Source: Caedimonas sp.
GTDB lineage: Bacteria; Pseudomonadota; Alphaproteobacteria; Caedimonadales; Caedimonadaceae
NCBI GenBank assembly: GCA_016794245.1
Contig: JAEUKR010000056.1
Span: forward strand, 32,669 to 96,668
Reading direction: 5' to 3'
DNA: 64,000 nt
The position numbers were made by a program, and so were the translations under genes. The first letter of the stretch is position 1. Every line of letters starts with the position of its first letter. Under the pieces are notes generated by a model, which did no database searches, was not told the DNA's origin, and saw only the letters and a program-made list of their open reading frames with translations. Shown here in pieces: positions 1 through 8,348 of this stretch.

Positions 1-537
1 GATTTTTCGCTGGTTGTGATTGATACAGACTACAAGTTTGGCAATGGCCGTCTTTTCCCCGCAGGTCCTCTTCGCGAGCCGATCTCCCGGGGTCTTGGAC
101 GTGCGCAGGGGCTTGTGCTCGTGGGAGAAGGAGAGATCCCTGTCAACGTATTCCTTCCTTTTGTGCGCGTCAGGTTTGACCCCTGTACAAGGGATCTGGA
201 AGCGTTGAGGTCAAGAACGCTTATTCTTTTTGCAGGGATTGGACGACCGCAAAAATTTTTCAGGATGCTTGAAACATACGCTATCATATACGGATTTAAA
301 ATTCTGGAGAGCGTCGCTTTTCCAGACCACTATGCGTATTCTCAAAAAGATATGGAAAAATTGCGTGACAAGGCAAAAAGGGCAGGGGCTACATTGGTCA
401 CGACAGAAAAAGATTTTATGAGACTATCCCTCAGAGAAGGAATATATAGGGAAGGGATATATAAAGTTGACCTTGCGCCCGAAATTGTGGAGGGAAGCTG
501 GGATGATTTATGGAAAGGCGCTCAATTTATACGATGA
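1..537 (+). CDS. lpxK: Tetraacyldisaccharide 4'-kinase, C-terminal part (cut by window start)
   Basis: LpxK phosphorylates the 4' position of tetraacyldisaccharide-1-phosphate to make lipid IVA at the inner face of the cytoplasmic membrane. The reading frame is open from base 1, so the N-terminal Walker A half lies outside the window. The visible part starts in the conserved stretch containing VIDTDYKFGNGRLFPAGPLR, typical of LpxK, and later shows the C-terminal motifs AFPDHYAY and TLVTTEKDFMRL. Its stop overlaps the ATG of the following acyltransferase gene (ATGA), so the two lipid A genes are probably translationally coupled. Family assignment is firm; only the missing N-terminus is unknown. 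Confidence 0.93.
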   Translation, partial: DFSLVVIDTDYKFGNGRLFPAGPLREPISRGLGRAQGLVLVGEGEIPVNVFLPFVRVRFDPCTRDLEALRSRTLILFAGIGRPQKFFRMLETYAIIYGFKILESVAFPDHYAYSQKDMEKLRDKAKRAGATLVTTEKDFMRLSLREGIYREGIYKVDLAPEIVEGSWDDLWKGAQFIR

Positions 538-1460
538 AAAAAGTTTCTCGCTTTCTTTTGGATGTTGTTCAAGTTATCTTTCTGTCAAGTCTTTTTGTTC
601 TCTTGCGGCCTTTCAGCTTTAACTTTATTTCAAATATCGGGGGAGCGCTTGGCAGAAGCGTGGGCATGAGACTCCCCCATCGAAGGAGAGCGTATCAGAA
701 TTTAAAGCGTGCTATGCCTGAACTCTCTCCTAAAAAACAGAATGAAATTGTCGCGGGGATGTTTGAAAACCTTGGACGGACCTTTTTAGAATATATTGCT
801 CTCCCTGGAGTCCAAATTTATGAAGGGGAGGGAGACGGAAGTAAGAGTGGGAATGGAGCGGGCGGTCGCGTCGAAGTTATCGGAAAAGAAATTATTGACC
901 AACTGCGTGATGATCAAAAGCCTGCTGTTCTTTTTCTTGCGCATCTCGCGAATTGGGAAATCGGAACGTTGGCCGCTCTTCAACGTGGCGTGAAAATCGC
1001 ACAAGTTTACCGAAAACTCAATTACCCCTTGACCGATATGCTGATTCGCTGGATACATTGCCGTGTGGCGCAAGAGGTTGTTGCGAAAGGTTCGGCAGGC
1101 GCACGCCAAGCTGTCGCCGCTCTTCAACGCGGTTCTCATATTTCCATGTTGAGCGATCAAAAAATGAACGAGGGAGAATGGATCCCTTTCTTTGGGATGC
1201 CCGCGAAAACTGCAACGGGAGGCGTACGACTCGCTTTAAGATGCAATTGTCCTTTTGTTCCCGTGCGTGTAGAGCGGATAGAGGGAACGCGCTTTCGAGT
1301 CACATATTTTCCACCCCTTGTCAGCAGGAAAAAAACAGTTGAAGATCAATTGATTGATCTGTTGACCCAAATGAATCAATTGATCGAAAGCTGGATTCGC
1401 GAACGTCCGGAGCAATGGTTTTGGCTTCATCACCGTTGGCCGAGAGGATATAAACCATAA
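534..1460 (+). CDS. lpxL: Lipid A biosynthesis lauroyl/myristoyl acyltransferase (LpxL/LpxM/HtrB family)
   Basis: Membrane-bound acyltransferase that adds a secondary acyl chain to Kdo2-lipid IVA. The N-terminus is hydrophobic (VVQVIFLSSLFVLLRPFSF). The HX4E catalytic motif is seen as HLANWE, followed by a SDQKMNEGEWIPFFG segment characteristic of the LpxL/HtrB family. The chosen ATG overlaps the lpxK stop as ATGA and gives 308 residues, close to the family norm. An in-frame ATG at 510 would add eight residues and has a purine-rich AGGGAAG some 15 bases ahead, so it cannot be excluded. Downstream of lpxK is a common alphaproteobacterial context. Which secondary chain is added cannot be read from sequence. 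Confidence 0.9.
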   Translation: MKKVSRFLLDVVQVIFLSSLFVLLRPFSFNFISNIGGALGRSVGMRLPHRRRAYQNLKRAMPELSPKKQNEIVAGMFENLGRTFLEYIALPGVQIYEGEGDGSKSGNGAGGRVEVIGKEIIDQLRDDQKPAVLFLAHLANWEIGTLAALQRGVKIAQVYRKLNYPLTDMLIRWIHCRVAQEVVAKGSAGARQAVAALQRGSHISMLSDQKMNEGEWIPFFGMPAKTATGGVRLALRCNCPFVPVRVERIEGTRFRVTYFPPLVSRKKTVEDQLIDLLTQMNQLIESWIRERPEQWFWLHHRWPRGYKP

Positions 1461-1528
1461 GGGTTATTCCAAGCTTTTCGATCTAAAATCGTTGGGGATG
1501 GAATTTGAAAAACAAGGGAGATTTATCA

Positions 1529-1939
1529 ATGAAAATTATGAATATGCTTTTCTTTTTGACTCTTTTCTTAAACTCGTTGACGCCGCTGTTTGCCTCCGAG
1601 ATAAAAGAAAATTTCGAGGAAGAGCCTGTCAAATTCGTGACAGGTGCGATTCAATTCAGGAATTATTTTAGTGGCTATTCTACAGAAGTAATGATTAAGG
1701 ATTATGATAAGGATTTTTTTAGAGAAATAAATTCTCTGAGGTTTTCCATAAATCATGATGCCACATATGATCTGACCCTTCACTATAAAGATATAAGACA
1801 CAAAACATTTTATATATTGTTAGCGACGATTTGCTTCTATGATGACCAACACGAGCTGTTTGGGATAAGGGACATACAAGTTTCAGCGGACTATATTAAC
1901 AACGATTATGTACGCCTTTTCCCTACCTTAAGGCTTTAG
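1529..1939 (+). CDS. Small secreted hypothetical protein
   Basis: 136 residues. The start is set by AAGGGAG eight bases before the ATG at 1529; a TTG further up at 1505 is less likely. Residues 1-23 (MKIMNMLFFLTLFLNSLTPL and a following FAS) form a clear signal peptide with probable cleavage after Ala-Ser. The mature part is rich in aromatic and acidic residues and alternates in a beta-like pattern, with no cysteine pair and no recognisable domain. It has its own intergenic space and is convergent with the DUF2383 gene. I do not recognise the family; a periplasmic or surface role is inferred only from the signal peptide. Confidence 0.6.
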   Translation: MKIMNMLFFLTLFLNSLTPLFASEIKENFEEEPVKFVTGAIQFRNYFSGYSTEVMIKDYDKDFFREINSLRFSINHDATYDLTLHYKDIRHKTFYILLATICFYDDQHELFGIRDIQVSADYINNDYVRLFPTLRL

Positions 1940-1987
1940 AGTTTGATCTGCTTTACCGGGGCTGGAAAACGAGCGGAAAGGAAAGAA

Positions 1988-2464
1988 TCATCTTTTCTCC
2001 GTCTCCTGATCGTCTGCGTCCATGTTAATTTCTTCGAGAAACCAATTGCGATGACGGCGCTCATCACTCAATGCCTGGCTTAGAACCTGGGACAATTCAT
2101 CAGGTTTTGCAGGATGAGAGACGATACGTTCGTAGGCTTTGTTTGTATCCTCTTCATTGCTGCGCATCGCTTGAAGAATGGCGTGATCTGTAGTCAGAGC
2201 GGCGATGACGACTTTACCTTGCGTAAGAATGCCTTTGAGGTCTGACTTGAAGGGGGGCGTCTGTCCTTGTTCTGTTAAATAGCCAGAAAGCTCGTCGATA
2301 TGACGCCGATGATCTTCCATAAACTCTTGCAGTATTTCTTGATATTCTTCGTCATCAAGACGGTCAATCGCTGCTTGATAGGCTTTGATCGCATCGTAAT
2401 CCAGCTCAATGATCGCGCTTATCGCATCAAGGAAATCGGTTTGAGTCCCAGCCAATGTTGCCAT
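1988..2464 (-). CDS. DUF2383 / PA2169-family four-helix (ferritin-like) protein
   Basis: 158 residues, almost entirely helical, with the pairs expected of a ferritin-like four-helix bundle: ELDYDAIKAYQAAID early, FMEDHRRHIDEL in the second helix, and LSQALSDERRHRNWFLEEI near the C-terminus. The E/D..H positions could ligate metal. The family (DUF2383, PA2169-type) is widespread in proteobacteria and often stress linked, but its biochemical function is not established. GGAGTG precedes the ATG at a good distance. The gene stands alone between two convergent/divergent neighbours. Confidence 0.8.
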   Translation of the reverse strand: MATLAGTQTDFLDAISAIIELDYDAIKAYQAAIDRLDDEEYQEILQEFMEDHRRHIDELSGYLTEQGQTPPFKSDLKGILTQGKVVIAALTTDHAILQAMRSNEEDTNKAYERIVSHPAKPDELSQVLSQALSDERRHRNWFLEEINMDADDQETEKR

Positions 2465-2626
2465 GATTTACACTCCATTTTATGATCCTATTATTATTCT
2501 GCCCAAAAATTGATTCGGAATTCAACCTGTGGATTTTTTGAAGCAGTTGAAAAGGAAGGGAAGTTTAAAGTTGATTTTCCGTATATCCTTCTTCTTTCAA
2601 GCAAAGAAGCCTAAAGAAAAAAGGAT

Positions 2627-3838
2627 TCATAAATCCGCTTTAACCCACTTTTTTCTTTCGGTAGACAGGCTATCCGTACGTATGGCTTCGCGGATAGCCT
2701 GAAGCAATTGATTCATGAAATACACATTGTGCAGGGTTAGCGCCTGCAAAGCCAGCATCTCTTGGGCTTTTAGAAGGTGATGAAGATAAGCCCGCGAGAA
2801 AATCTGACAGGTAGAACAGCGGCATGATTCATCAACAGGTCTGGAATCATCGCGGTAAATTTTATTTCTCAGGTTGATATGCTCTCCCCCGCTGCCGCTG
2901 TAGCGTGTCCAATGCTCGGCTTTCACCAAAGCGCCGCCATGCCGTGCCAGTCGTGTCGGATGAACGCAATCAAACGTATCGATTCCTTGCTCTACACCGT
3001 TAAAAATATCGCTGATTCCGCCAATCCCCAACAGATGAACGGGACGTTCGGGACTAAGCATTCCAAGAGTCATTTCTACAATAGCCTGCATTTGATCTTT
3101 TGACGCTCCCAGAGAGCCGCCAACGGCGTGACCAAAAAAAGGATGGCTATTGACGAACGCAGCCCCCTGTTGCCGTAAATCTTCGTAAACTCCCCCCTGG
3201 ATGATGCCATACAACGCCTGTCGTCCATCGTTGCAGCGTTGAAATTCCGCCAGACTTCGCAACGCCCACCGATGGGAAAGGTGCATGGATCGTTCCGTAT
3301 AGGATTTGTCCACATGGAAAGGCGTGCATTCATCCAATACGACAATCAGGTCTGCCCCCAATTGGCGTTGAATCTCGATAGACCGCTCAGGCGTCAGCAA
3401 AAGCCGTTGACCGTCAATGTAAGATTTAAAGTGTGCTCCTTCTTCCGTAATTTTCAGCATTGTTTTAGGGCGGTGGTTCATGCGTTTGCCTTTGATTTCA
3501 CTTGCGACCGACCCATATCCCAGACTGAAAATCTGATAGCCGCCGGAATCGGTGAGCATAGGCCCATCCCAGCCGATAAATTTATGCAACCCACCCATTT
3601 TTTCGACTAAATCGCCTCCAGGCTGAAGCATCATATGATAGGTATTGGAAAGAATGATCTGTGTGCCGGCGGTTTTCATTTCCTGGGGAAAAGCGCCCTT
3701 AATCGCTCCTTTGGTGGCGCAAAAGATAAAAGCGGGCGTTTTAATCGTTCCATGCGGGGTTTCCAATAGACCAAGACGCGCCCGCGAAGAAGATGAGCGA
3801 TGTGTAATGTTAAAATTAAAGTGTGGATAGAGTGACAT
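2627..3838 (-). CDS. tgt: Queuine tRNA-ribosyltransferase (tRNA-guanine transglycosylase)
   Basis: Exchanges guanine-34 for a 7-deazaguanine base (preQ1 in most bacteria) in tRNAs with GUN anticodons. Diagnostic motifs are TDSGGYQ with Asp97 (general base), VVLDECTPF, the QGGVYEDLR loop, and GIDTFDCVHPTR carrying the nucleophilic Asp. A C-terminal zinc site is present as CRCSTC plus a following His. Length of 403 is slightly longer than usual (about 375). The start overlaps the end of the upstream transporter gene by 23 bases, so the two are almost certainly co-transcribed. A SYTERSMHLSHRWA segment follows the substrate loop as in canonical bacterial Tgt. Confidence 0.95.
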   Translation of the reverse strand: MSLYPHFNFNITHRSSSSRARLGLLETPHGTIKTPAFIFCATKGAIKGAFPQEMKTAGTQIILSNTYHMMLQPGGDLVEKMGGLHKFIGWDGPMLTDSGGYQIFSLGYGSVASEIKGKRMNHRPKTMLKITEEGAHFKSYIDGQRLLLTPERSIEIQRQLGADLIVVLDECTPFHVDKSYTERSMHLSHRWALRSLAEFQRCNDGRQALYGIIQGGVYEDLRQQGAAFVNSHPFFGHAVGGSLGASKDQMQAIVEMTLGMLSPERPVHLLGIGGISDIFNGVEQGIDTFDCVHPTRLARHGGALVKAEHWTRYSGSGGEHINLRNKIYRDDSRPVDESCRCSTCQIFSRAYLHHLLKAQEMLALQALTLHNVYFMNQLLQAIREAIRTDSLSTERKKWVKADL

Positions 3839-4577
3839 TGATATTTTTCTTTGTTCGAGCCAGAGAGCGAGACAAGTACATCACAGGCGCGTTTGCCAGG
3901 GATGCAAGCAGGCGAAAGCAGTAAGTTCCTAAAATATAGCTGTAAAGTAATGTGTTAAAGTCAACGGGTGACGGCGCAAAAACAACCCATGCTAGCGTAC
4001 TGAAGATGATATTATCCAGCAGGGAAGCTAAAATATTGGAAAGCGTGGTGCGCAACCATAAAGCGCGGGCTTGTGTTAATGTTTTTATACATTGATAGAT
4101 CCAGATGTCGGTGTATTGACTGATAATATAAGACAGTAAACTCGCGGCAAAAATTGCCGGCGCTGGTAAAAACAGTACGGAAATGGCCTGATGCGCCGTA
4201 TTAAAGGAGAGATAAGGACTATGGGGACTGAGATCCAGAGGGCGTACCCCAAGGGTGAGCGTCATAAGCCCTGTCATCAGGATGCAGCCGCTGAAGCTCA
4301 GCCAAACCGCCCGGCGCGCGGCATGGGGGCCATAATATTCGGTCAGCATGTCCATCACAAGGAATATGGATGAAAACACAAGTGTTCCCAGGACGACAGG
4401 CTGATCGAAAAAACTGTATTGTCCCGCTTTCAGGACTTGAAGATTCGCGGCGAGTAACGCCACTACAGAATAGAGGATCAACCCATTTTCACCAAAAAAT
4501 CGAAATAAAGTAAGAATACTCAAAGCGCAAAAAACAAACGATATGATCCCCACCCCTTCAGGAGGATAGGTATTCAT
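3816..4577 (-). CDS. yhhQ: Queuosine precursor transporter (YhhQ / VUT / DUF165 family)
   Basis: Integral membrane protein with about six hydrophobic segments. Family motifs are LVMDMLTEYYG followed by ARRAVWLSF, SQYTDIWIYQ, and RTTLSNILASLLDNIIFSTL. YhhQ-type carriers import queuosine precursors such as preQ0/preQ1, and the next gene, tgt, uses such a base; the genes overlap by 23 bases. I prefer the ATG at 4577 (253 residues); an in-frame TTG at 4607 would add ten residues, and neither has a strong Shine-Dalgarno. The neighbourhood argues for salvage, but I cannot see whether the de novo queC/D/E/F genes exist elsewhere. Confidence 0.88.
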   Translation of the reverse strand: MNTYPPEGVGIISFVFCALSILTLFRFFGENGLILYSVVALLAANLQVLKAGQYSFFDQPVVLGTLVFSSIFLVMDMLTEYYGPHAARRAVWLSFSGCILMTGLMTLTLGVRPLDLSPHSPYLSFNTAHQAISVLFLPAPAIFAASLLSYIISQYTDIWIYQCIKTLTQARALWLRTTLSNILASLLDNIIFSTLAWVVFAPSPVDFNTLLYSYILGTYCFRLLASLANAPVMYLSRSLARTKKNINVTLSTL

Positions 4578-4693
4578 GATGTCAATCAGATGTCTAAAGT
4601 CAATCAAGGATCTAAGGTCAAAAGAAATTGTTGTTAATACAGAGGAGGAAGGGAGAGTTGAAGTCTCCTCTGCCCGATGTGAAATTTATGAAA

Positions 4694-4981
4694 TTAGGCG
4701 CGAAGTGCCGCTGATTTTTCAATGCGTTGCTTCAACAACAGCGCATCACGAGTTAGTTTTGAAGAGCGCATCGACAACAGGAAAGCATCGAGACCGCCGT
4801 TTATCTCAATGGTGCGTATCGCGCGTGTGGAAACGCGGAGTCGCACTGTTCCCAACGTCTCGCTCGCAAAAGAAACGACTTGCATGTTGGGCAGAAATCG
4901 ACGGCGCGTTTTATTGTTCGCGTGACTTACGTTATTGCCTGACATCACTTGTTTTCCAGTGATCATACACCTTCGTGCCAT
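4694..4981 (-). CDS. rpmB: 50S ribosomal protein L28
   Basis: 95-residue basic protein beginning [20 protein letters not shown], the classic L28 opening, followed by RRRFLPNMQ and a C-terminal [15 protein letters not shown] core. It binds the large-subunit rRNA. GGAG lies just before the ATG, and a strong promoter (TTGACG, 16-base spacer, TATAAC) sits 43-70 bases upstream on the same strand. It is followed on the same strand by the queuosine transporter and tgt. The spacer of about 115 bases holds an imperfect stem (CAGAGGA/TCCTCTG, 4640-4672 region) that could be an attenuator. Confidence 0.95.
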   Translation of the reverse strand: MARRCMITGKQVMSGNNVSHANNKTRRRFLPNMQVVSFASETLGTVRLRVSTRAIRTIEINGGLDAFLLSMRSSKLTRDALLLKQRIEKSAALRA

Positions 4982-5023
4982 AATACGAACTCCGCTTCAA
5001 AAGTATAAAAACTCATGGCTTGA

Positions 5024-5051
5024 GTTATAACAAGGTTACATCCTGCGTCAA
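5024..5051 (-). promoter_or_regulatory. Sigma70-type promoter of rpmB
   Basis: Read on the minus strand: -35 TTGACG (5051-5046), 16-base spacer, -10 TATAAC (5029-5024). The predicted transcript starts near 5017, about 36 bases before the rpmB ATG. Both hexamers are close to consensus. Confidence 0.65.
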
Positions 5052-5239
5052 GCATTTTATCGCAAATTCTGAATTTTCAAGGATGAAGTAACCAGGTTTT
5101 GAAAACAAGGCGACTGAATTATAATCGAGCCAGGGGACCCAAGGGACGTGGGGTTCTCTATTGCAAACACGTTGTTCGCAGGTTATGAAAGAAGTCTGAT
5201 GAATGCGATGAGCGCTTTTAAACGGAGGAAGTAAACGGC

Positions 5240-5983
5240 TTGATAAATCCTGTTATCATTATTCCCGCGCGGATGTCATCGTCAAGACTTCCCGGAAAAC
5301 CATTGGCTGATCTGGGGGGGAAACCCATGGTCGTACGCGTTCTTGAGCGTGGTCTTGAAGCGGATGTCGGACCTGTGATCGTCGCCTGTGATGATCCGCG
5401 CATCGCGGATGTCGTACGAGATGCTGGCGGGCGAGTATGTATGACGGATCCTGAATTACCCTCAGGTTCGGATCGCGTTTACGCCGCCTTGTGCGTCGTT
5501 GATCCGGAAGGACATCATGATGTGGTGATTAATCTTCAGGGAGACTCACCCACGACTAAACCCGACCTTATTCAGGCATCGTTGACAGTGTTACGGCAAT
5601 CGGATTTTGACATTGCAACGGTTGCGGTGAAAAAGACCGATCTGGCGGAAGCGCACAATCCCGACATTTGTAAAATTGCCCTTGCGGGATCAGAAAATGA
5701 TCACGTGCGGCACGCTCTTTACTTTAGCCGCTCTGTGATTCCAGCGGGAGCAAACATTTTTTACTACCATATCGGGCTTTACGCCTATCGGCGCTTTGCC
5801 CTGAAAAGATTTGTCCAAAGTCCTGTTTCATCCCTTGAGGCTTTGGAACGGCTTGAGCAGTTGCGTGCTCTTGAAATCGGACTGCGTATTGGTGTGAGGC
5901 TTGTAGATTCGATTCCCCAGGAAGTGAATACGCCTGAGGATTTAGAGAGGGCGCGGGTTTATTTTGAGCATCACAGTTGCTGA
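5240..5983 (+). CDS. kdsB: 3-deoxy-manno-octulosonate cytidylyltransferase (CMP-Kdo synthetase)
   Basis: Activates Kdo with CTP to give CMP-Kdo for the LPS inner core. The N-terminal nucleotide-binding motif is seen as PARMSSSRLPGKPLADLGGK, followed by CDDPRIADVV, PELPSGSDRVYAAL and NLQGDSPTTKP; ELPSGSDR is the Kdo/CTP-site signature with a conservative change from the usual TSGTDR. The start is TTG at 5240 with GGAGG eleven bases ahead; 247 residues matches the family. It stands alone, with rpmB divergent upstream and the tRNA gene downstream. Confidence 0.93.
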   Translation: MINPVIIIPARMSSSRLPGKPLADLGGKPMVVRVLERGLEADVGPVIVACDDPRIADVVRDAGGRVCMTDPELPSGSDRVYAALCVVDPEGHHDVVINLQGDSPTTKPDLIQASLTVLRQSDFDIATVAVKKTDLAEAHNPDICKIALAGSENDHVRHALYFSRSVIPAGANIFYYHIGLYAYRRFALKRFVQSPVSSLEALERLEQLRALEIGLRIGVRLVDSIPQEVNTPEDLERARVYFEHHSC

Positions 5984-6070
5984 AAAAGAAAGACCTTTAT
6001 CTTGGGTTGAAAAGATTGAGAGTGAACGCTTCAACACATAAAAAGATTTAAATCAACATCTTCAACAAGC

Positions 6071-6098
6071 TTGACGTTTGCTGAAAAATCGCTAAGGT
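6071..6098 (+). promoter_or_regulatory. Promoter of the CAT-anticodon tRNA
   Basis: -35 TTGACG at 6071-6076, 16-base spacer, -10 TAAGGT at 6093-6098. This puts the transcription start only a few bases before the mature tRNA 5' end at 6109. Confidence 0.55.
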
Positions 6099-6108
6099 GC
6101 ACCCTGTG

Positions 6109-6185
6109 GGGCCTGTAGTTCAGTTGGTCAGAACGCACCGCTCATAACGGTGTTGTCGCAGGTTCGAGTCCTGCCGGGCCCACCA
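6109..6185 (+). tRNA. tRNA with anticodon CAT (elongator Met or lysidine-modified Ile)
   Basis: 77 nt cloverleaf. Acceptor GGGCCTG pairs with CGGGCCC (one G-U). The D stem is GTTC/GAAC rather than the usual GCTC/GAGC. The anticodon stem CACCG/CGGTG closes loop CTCATAA, giving anticodon CAT. The T arm is GCAGG-TTCGAGT-CCTGC, and A plus an encoded CCA close the gene. This is not an initiator tRNA, because base pair 1-72 is G-C and the three G-C pairs of the initiator anticodon stem are absent. The acceptor pairs C4-G69 and C5-G68 are those preferred by TilS, which favours tRNA-Ile2 over elongator Met, but I cannot settle it. Confidence 0.92.
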
Positions 6186-6362
6186 GAAGTCAATACGCCT
6201 GTTGTGGAAATTCACACGAAAAAAGAAGCAGTTTTCACAGCTTATCCTCCTTGTGGGAGCCAAGAGTATGAGTGTTGTATTGAAATTTATTGTTCATTCT
6301 CTTGACTCTTTACACAGTAGCAGCTAGCGTCATTAGCTATTCTTTAAGGATTTTATAAAAAT

Positions 6363-8045
6363 ATGGCCAGTTATCAATATATTTACACGATGCAGGATCT
6401 AGGCAAAGCTTATCCTGGCGGCCGTCAGGTTTTGAAAAATATTTCGCTTTCCTTTATTCCGGGAGCAAAGATCGGCGTCATCGGCGTTAATGGCTCAGGA
6501 AAATCAACCCTGTTAAAAATTATGGCGGGTCTTGACACCGAGTTTACCGGGGAAGTTTGGGCGGCAGAAGGTGTAAAAGTGGGTTATTTGCCGCAGGAAC
6601 CTATGCTTGATCCCAAGCTGGATGTGCAGGGAAACATCCTGGAAGGAGTCAAGGAAACAAAGGCTTTACTCGATCGCTTTGAAACTTTAACCGCGCGTTT
6701 TGGAGAATCGCTTACCGATGAAGAAATGAATGCTCTCATCGTTGAGCAAGGGGAAGTTCAGGAAAAAATTGAAGCCCTTGACGCATGGGAACTGGATCGC
6801 ACTATCGAAGTTGCCATGGATGCATTGCGTTGCCCGCCCGGTGAGGCAGATGTGACGAAACTTTCAGGAGGAGAGCGTCGCCGTGTTGCCTTGTGTCGTC
6901 TTTTGTTACAACATCCTGACATCTTGTTGCTGGATGAACCGACGAACCATCTTGATGCGGAATCCGTAGCATGGCTTGAACAGTTTTTACAGAAATACAC
7001 GGGTACGGTCGTTCTGGTTACGCATGATCGCTATTTTCTGGATCATGTGGTGGGATGGATTCTGGAACTGGATCGTGGTCAGGGGTACCCCTTTAAAGGC
7101 AATTATTCTTCATGGCTTGAACAAAAACAAAAGCGCCTTGAGGTGGAAGAAAAACAGGAAACAGCGCGTCAAAAGACGCTTGCGCGGGAATTGGAGTGGA
7201 TCCGCCAGTCCCCCAAGGCGCGACAGGCCAAAAGTAAAGCCCGTATCGCGGCTTATGATGAGCTTTTGCAAAAAAGCCTTGAGCAGCGCTCTGCCACGGA
7301 ACAGATTGTCATTCCAGCGGGTCCCCGATTAGGAAATGTGGTAATCGAAGCGGAGGATGTGGCCAAAGGCTTTGGAGATCGTTTGCTGTTTGAACATTTA
7401 AGTTTCAAGCTTCCGCCGGGGGCGATCGTCGGTATCGTTGGTCCGAATGGCGCAGGCAAAACCACGCTCTTTAAGCTGATGACCGGGCAAGAGAAGCCAG
7501 ATGCGGGTTCTTTCCGTGTGGGAGAAACGGTTCAGCTTGGCTACATTGATCAGAACCGTGATTCACTGGAAGGTCAGCATACGGTTTGGGAAGAAATCTC
7601 AGGAGGATTGGATGAGATTGAACTTGGCAAAGTCAAAATCCCCAGTCGCGCTTATTGTGCCCGTTTTAATTTCAAGGGAGCGGATCAGCAGAAAAAAGTA
7701 AGCCAATTATCAGGCGGTGAACGTAATCGCGTTCACTTGGCAAAAATGCTTAAATCAGGGGCAAATGTGCTTCTGCTTGACGAGCCTACCAATGACCTGG
7801 ATGTTGAAACTCTTCGCGCTTTGGAAGAAGCTTTGGAAGACTTTGCTGGCTGCGCGATTGTGATCAGCCACGATCGTTGGTTTTTGGATCGTATTGCAAC
7901 CCACATTTTGGCGTTTGAAGGAAATAGCCATGTCGAGTGGTTTGAGGGCAATTATCAAGATTATGAAGCCGATCGTCAGCATCGCTTGGGAAATAACGCA
8001 AGTCAGCCCCACAAGCTTCGGTTTAAACCACTTAGACGCGCTTAA
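6363..8045 (+). CDS. ettA: Energy-dependent translational throttle protein EttA (ABC-F ATPase)
   Basis: Soluble ABC-F protein of 560 residues with two ATP-binding domains, which in EttA gates entry of the 70S ribosome into elongation according to ATP level. The first Walker A is GVNGSGKST (41-49), with signature LSGGERRR near 167 and Walker [12 protein letters not shown]. The arm/linker region is charged and helical ([20 protein letters not shown]). The second Walker A is GPNGAGKTT near 360, with LSGGERNR near 448 and [11 protein letters not shown]. Length and the linker wording match EttA rather than Uup or YheS. AAGGA precedes the ATG. There are no membrane segments. Confidence 0.94.
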   Translation: MASYQYIYTMQDLGKAYPGGRQVLKNISLSFIPGAKIGVIGVNGSGKSTLLKIMAGLDTEFTGEVWAAEGVKVGYLPQEPMLDPKLDVQGNILEGVKETKALLDRFETLTARFGESLTDEEMNALIVEQGEVQEKIEALDAWELDRTIEVAMDALRCPPGEADVTKLSGGERRRVALCRLLLQHPDILLLDEPTNHLDAESVAWLEQFLQKYTGTVVLVTHDRYFLDHVVGWILELDRGQGYPFKGNYSSWLEQKQKRLEVEEKQETARQKTLARELEWIRQSPKARQAKSKARIAAYDELLQKSLEQRSATEQIVIPAGPRLGNVVIEAEDVAKGFGDRLLFEHLSFKLPPGAIVGIVGPNGAGKTTLFKLMTGQEKPDAGSFRVGETVQLGYIDQNRDSLEGQHTVWEEISGGLDEIELGKVKIPSRAYCARFNFKGADQQKKVSQLSGGERNRVHLAKMLKSGANVLLLDEPTNDLDVETLRALEEALEDFAGCAIVISHDRWFLDRIATHILAFEGNSHVEWFEGNYQDYEADRQHRLGNNASQPHKLRFKPLRRA

Positions 8046-8078
8046 TGTTTTGAAGATATTTGAAGATAATAATATTAA

Positions 8079-8340
8079 ACTTCTTTGCTAACCTGTATCT
8101 GGCGGCTGCTTTTGTCATTATAACCTTCGTCTTTCAAAATCCGGGGACATTGACCTTCAGGATTCGTCCTGCTCACGTACTTTACTTACGATGTGCGGAA
8201 CTCACTGCTCATCCGCCTGCCCATATTTTGGAAGACGAGGGGTATGCAAGTGCGCTCGGAATCCTCACATATCTCTCATGGACGCTGTGGTTTATCAGTC
8301 GCTTTGCCTCAAAATCCTCGCGCTGTATCTGACGATGAGA
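8079..8340. repeat. MITE-like intergenic element, longest copy (about 260 bp)
   Basis: Fills the space between convergent ettA and secA. The outer arms are imperfect inverted repeats around CTGTATCTGGCGG (left) and CGCGCTGTATCTG (right). Inside lie two 21-base arms, 8120-8140 and 8225-8245, that match in inverted orientation at about 18 of 21 positions, so a nested hairpin can form. The left end (TTCTTTGCTAACCTGTATCT) recurs at 22895, 27467 and 33239, and the inner arm recurs at several other intergenic sites. No open reading frame or transposase is present. Confidence 0.7.
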
Positions 8341-8348
8341 GAAGTTCA

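Noticed and set aside
2604-2640. Terminator overlapping the tgt stop (GGATT/AATCC plus T-run on the minus strand)
   Set aside because: Only a five-base stem that includes the stop codon; too weak to list as a feature.
6109-6185. Possible integration site at the tRNA 3' end
   Set aside because: No integrase and no repeat of the tRNA 3' end found downstream in the window.
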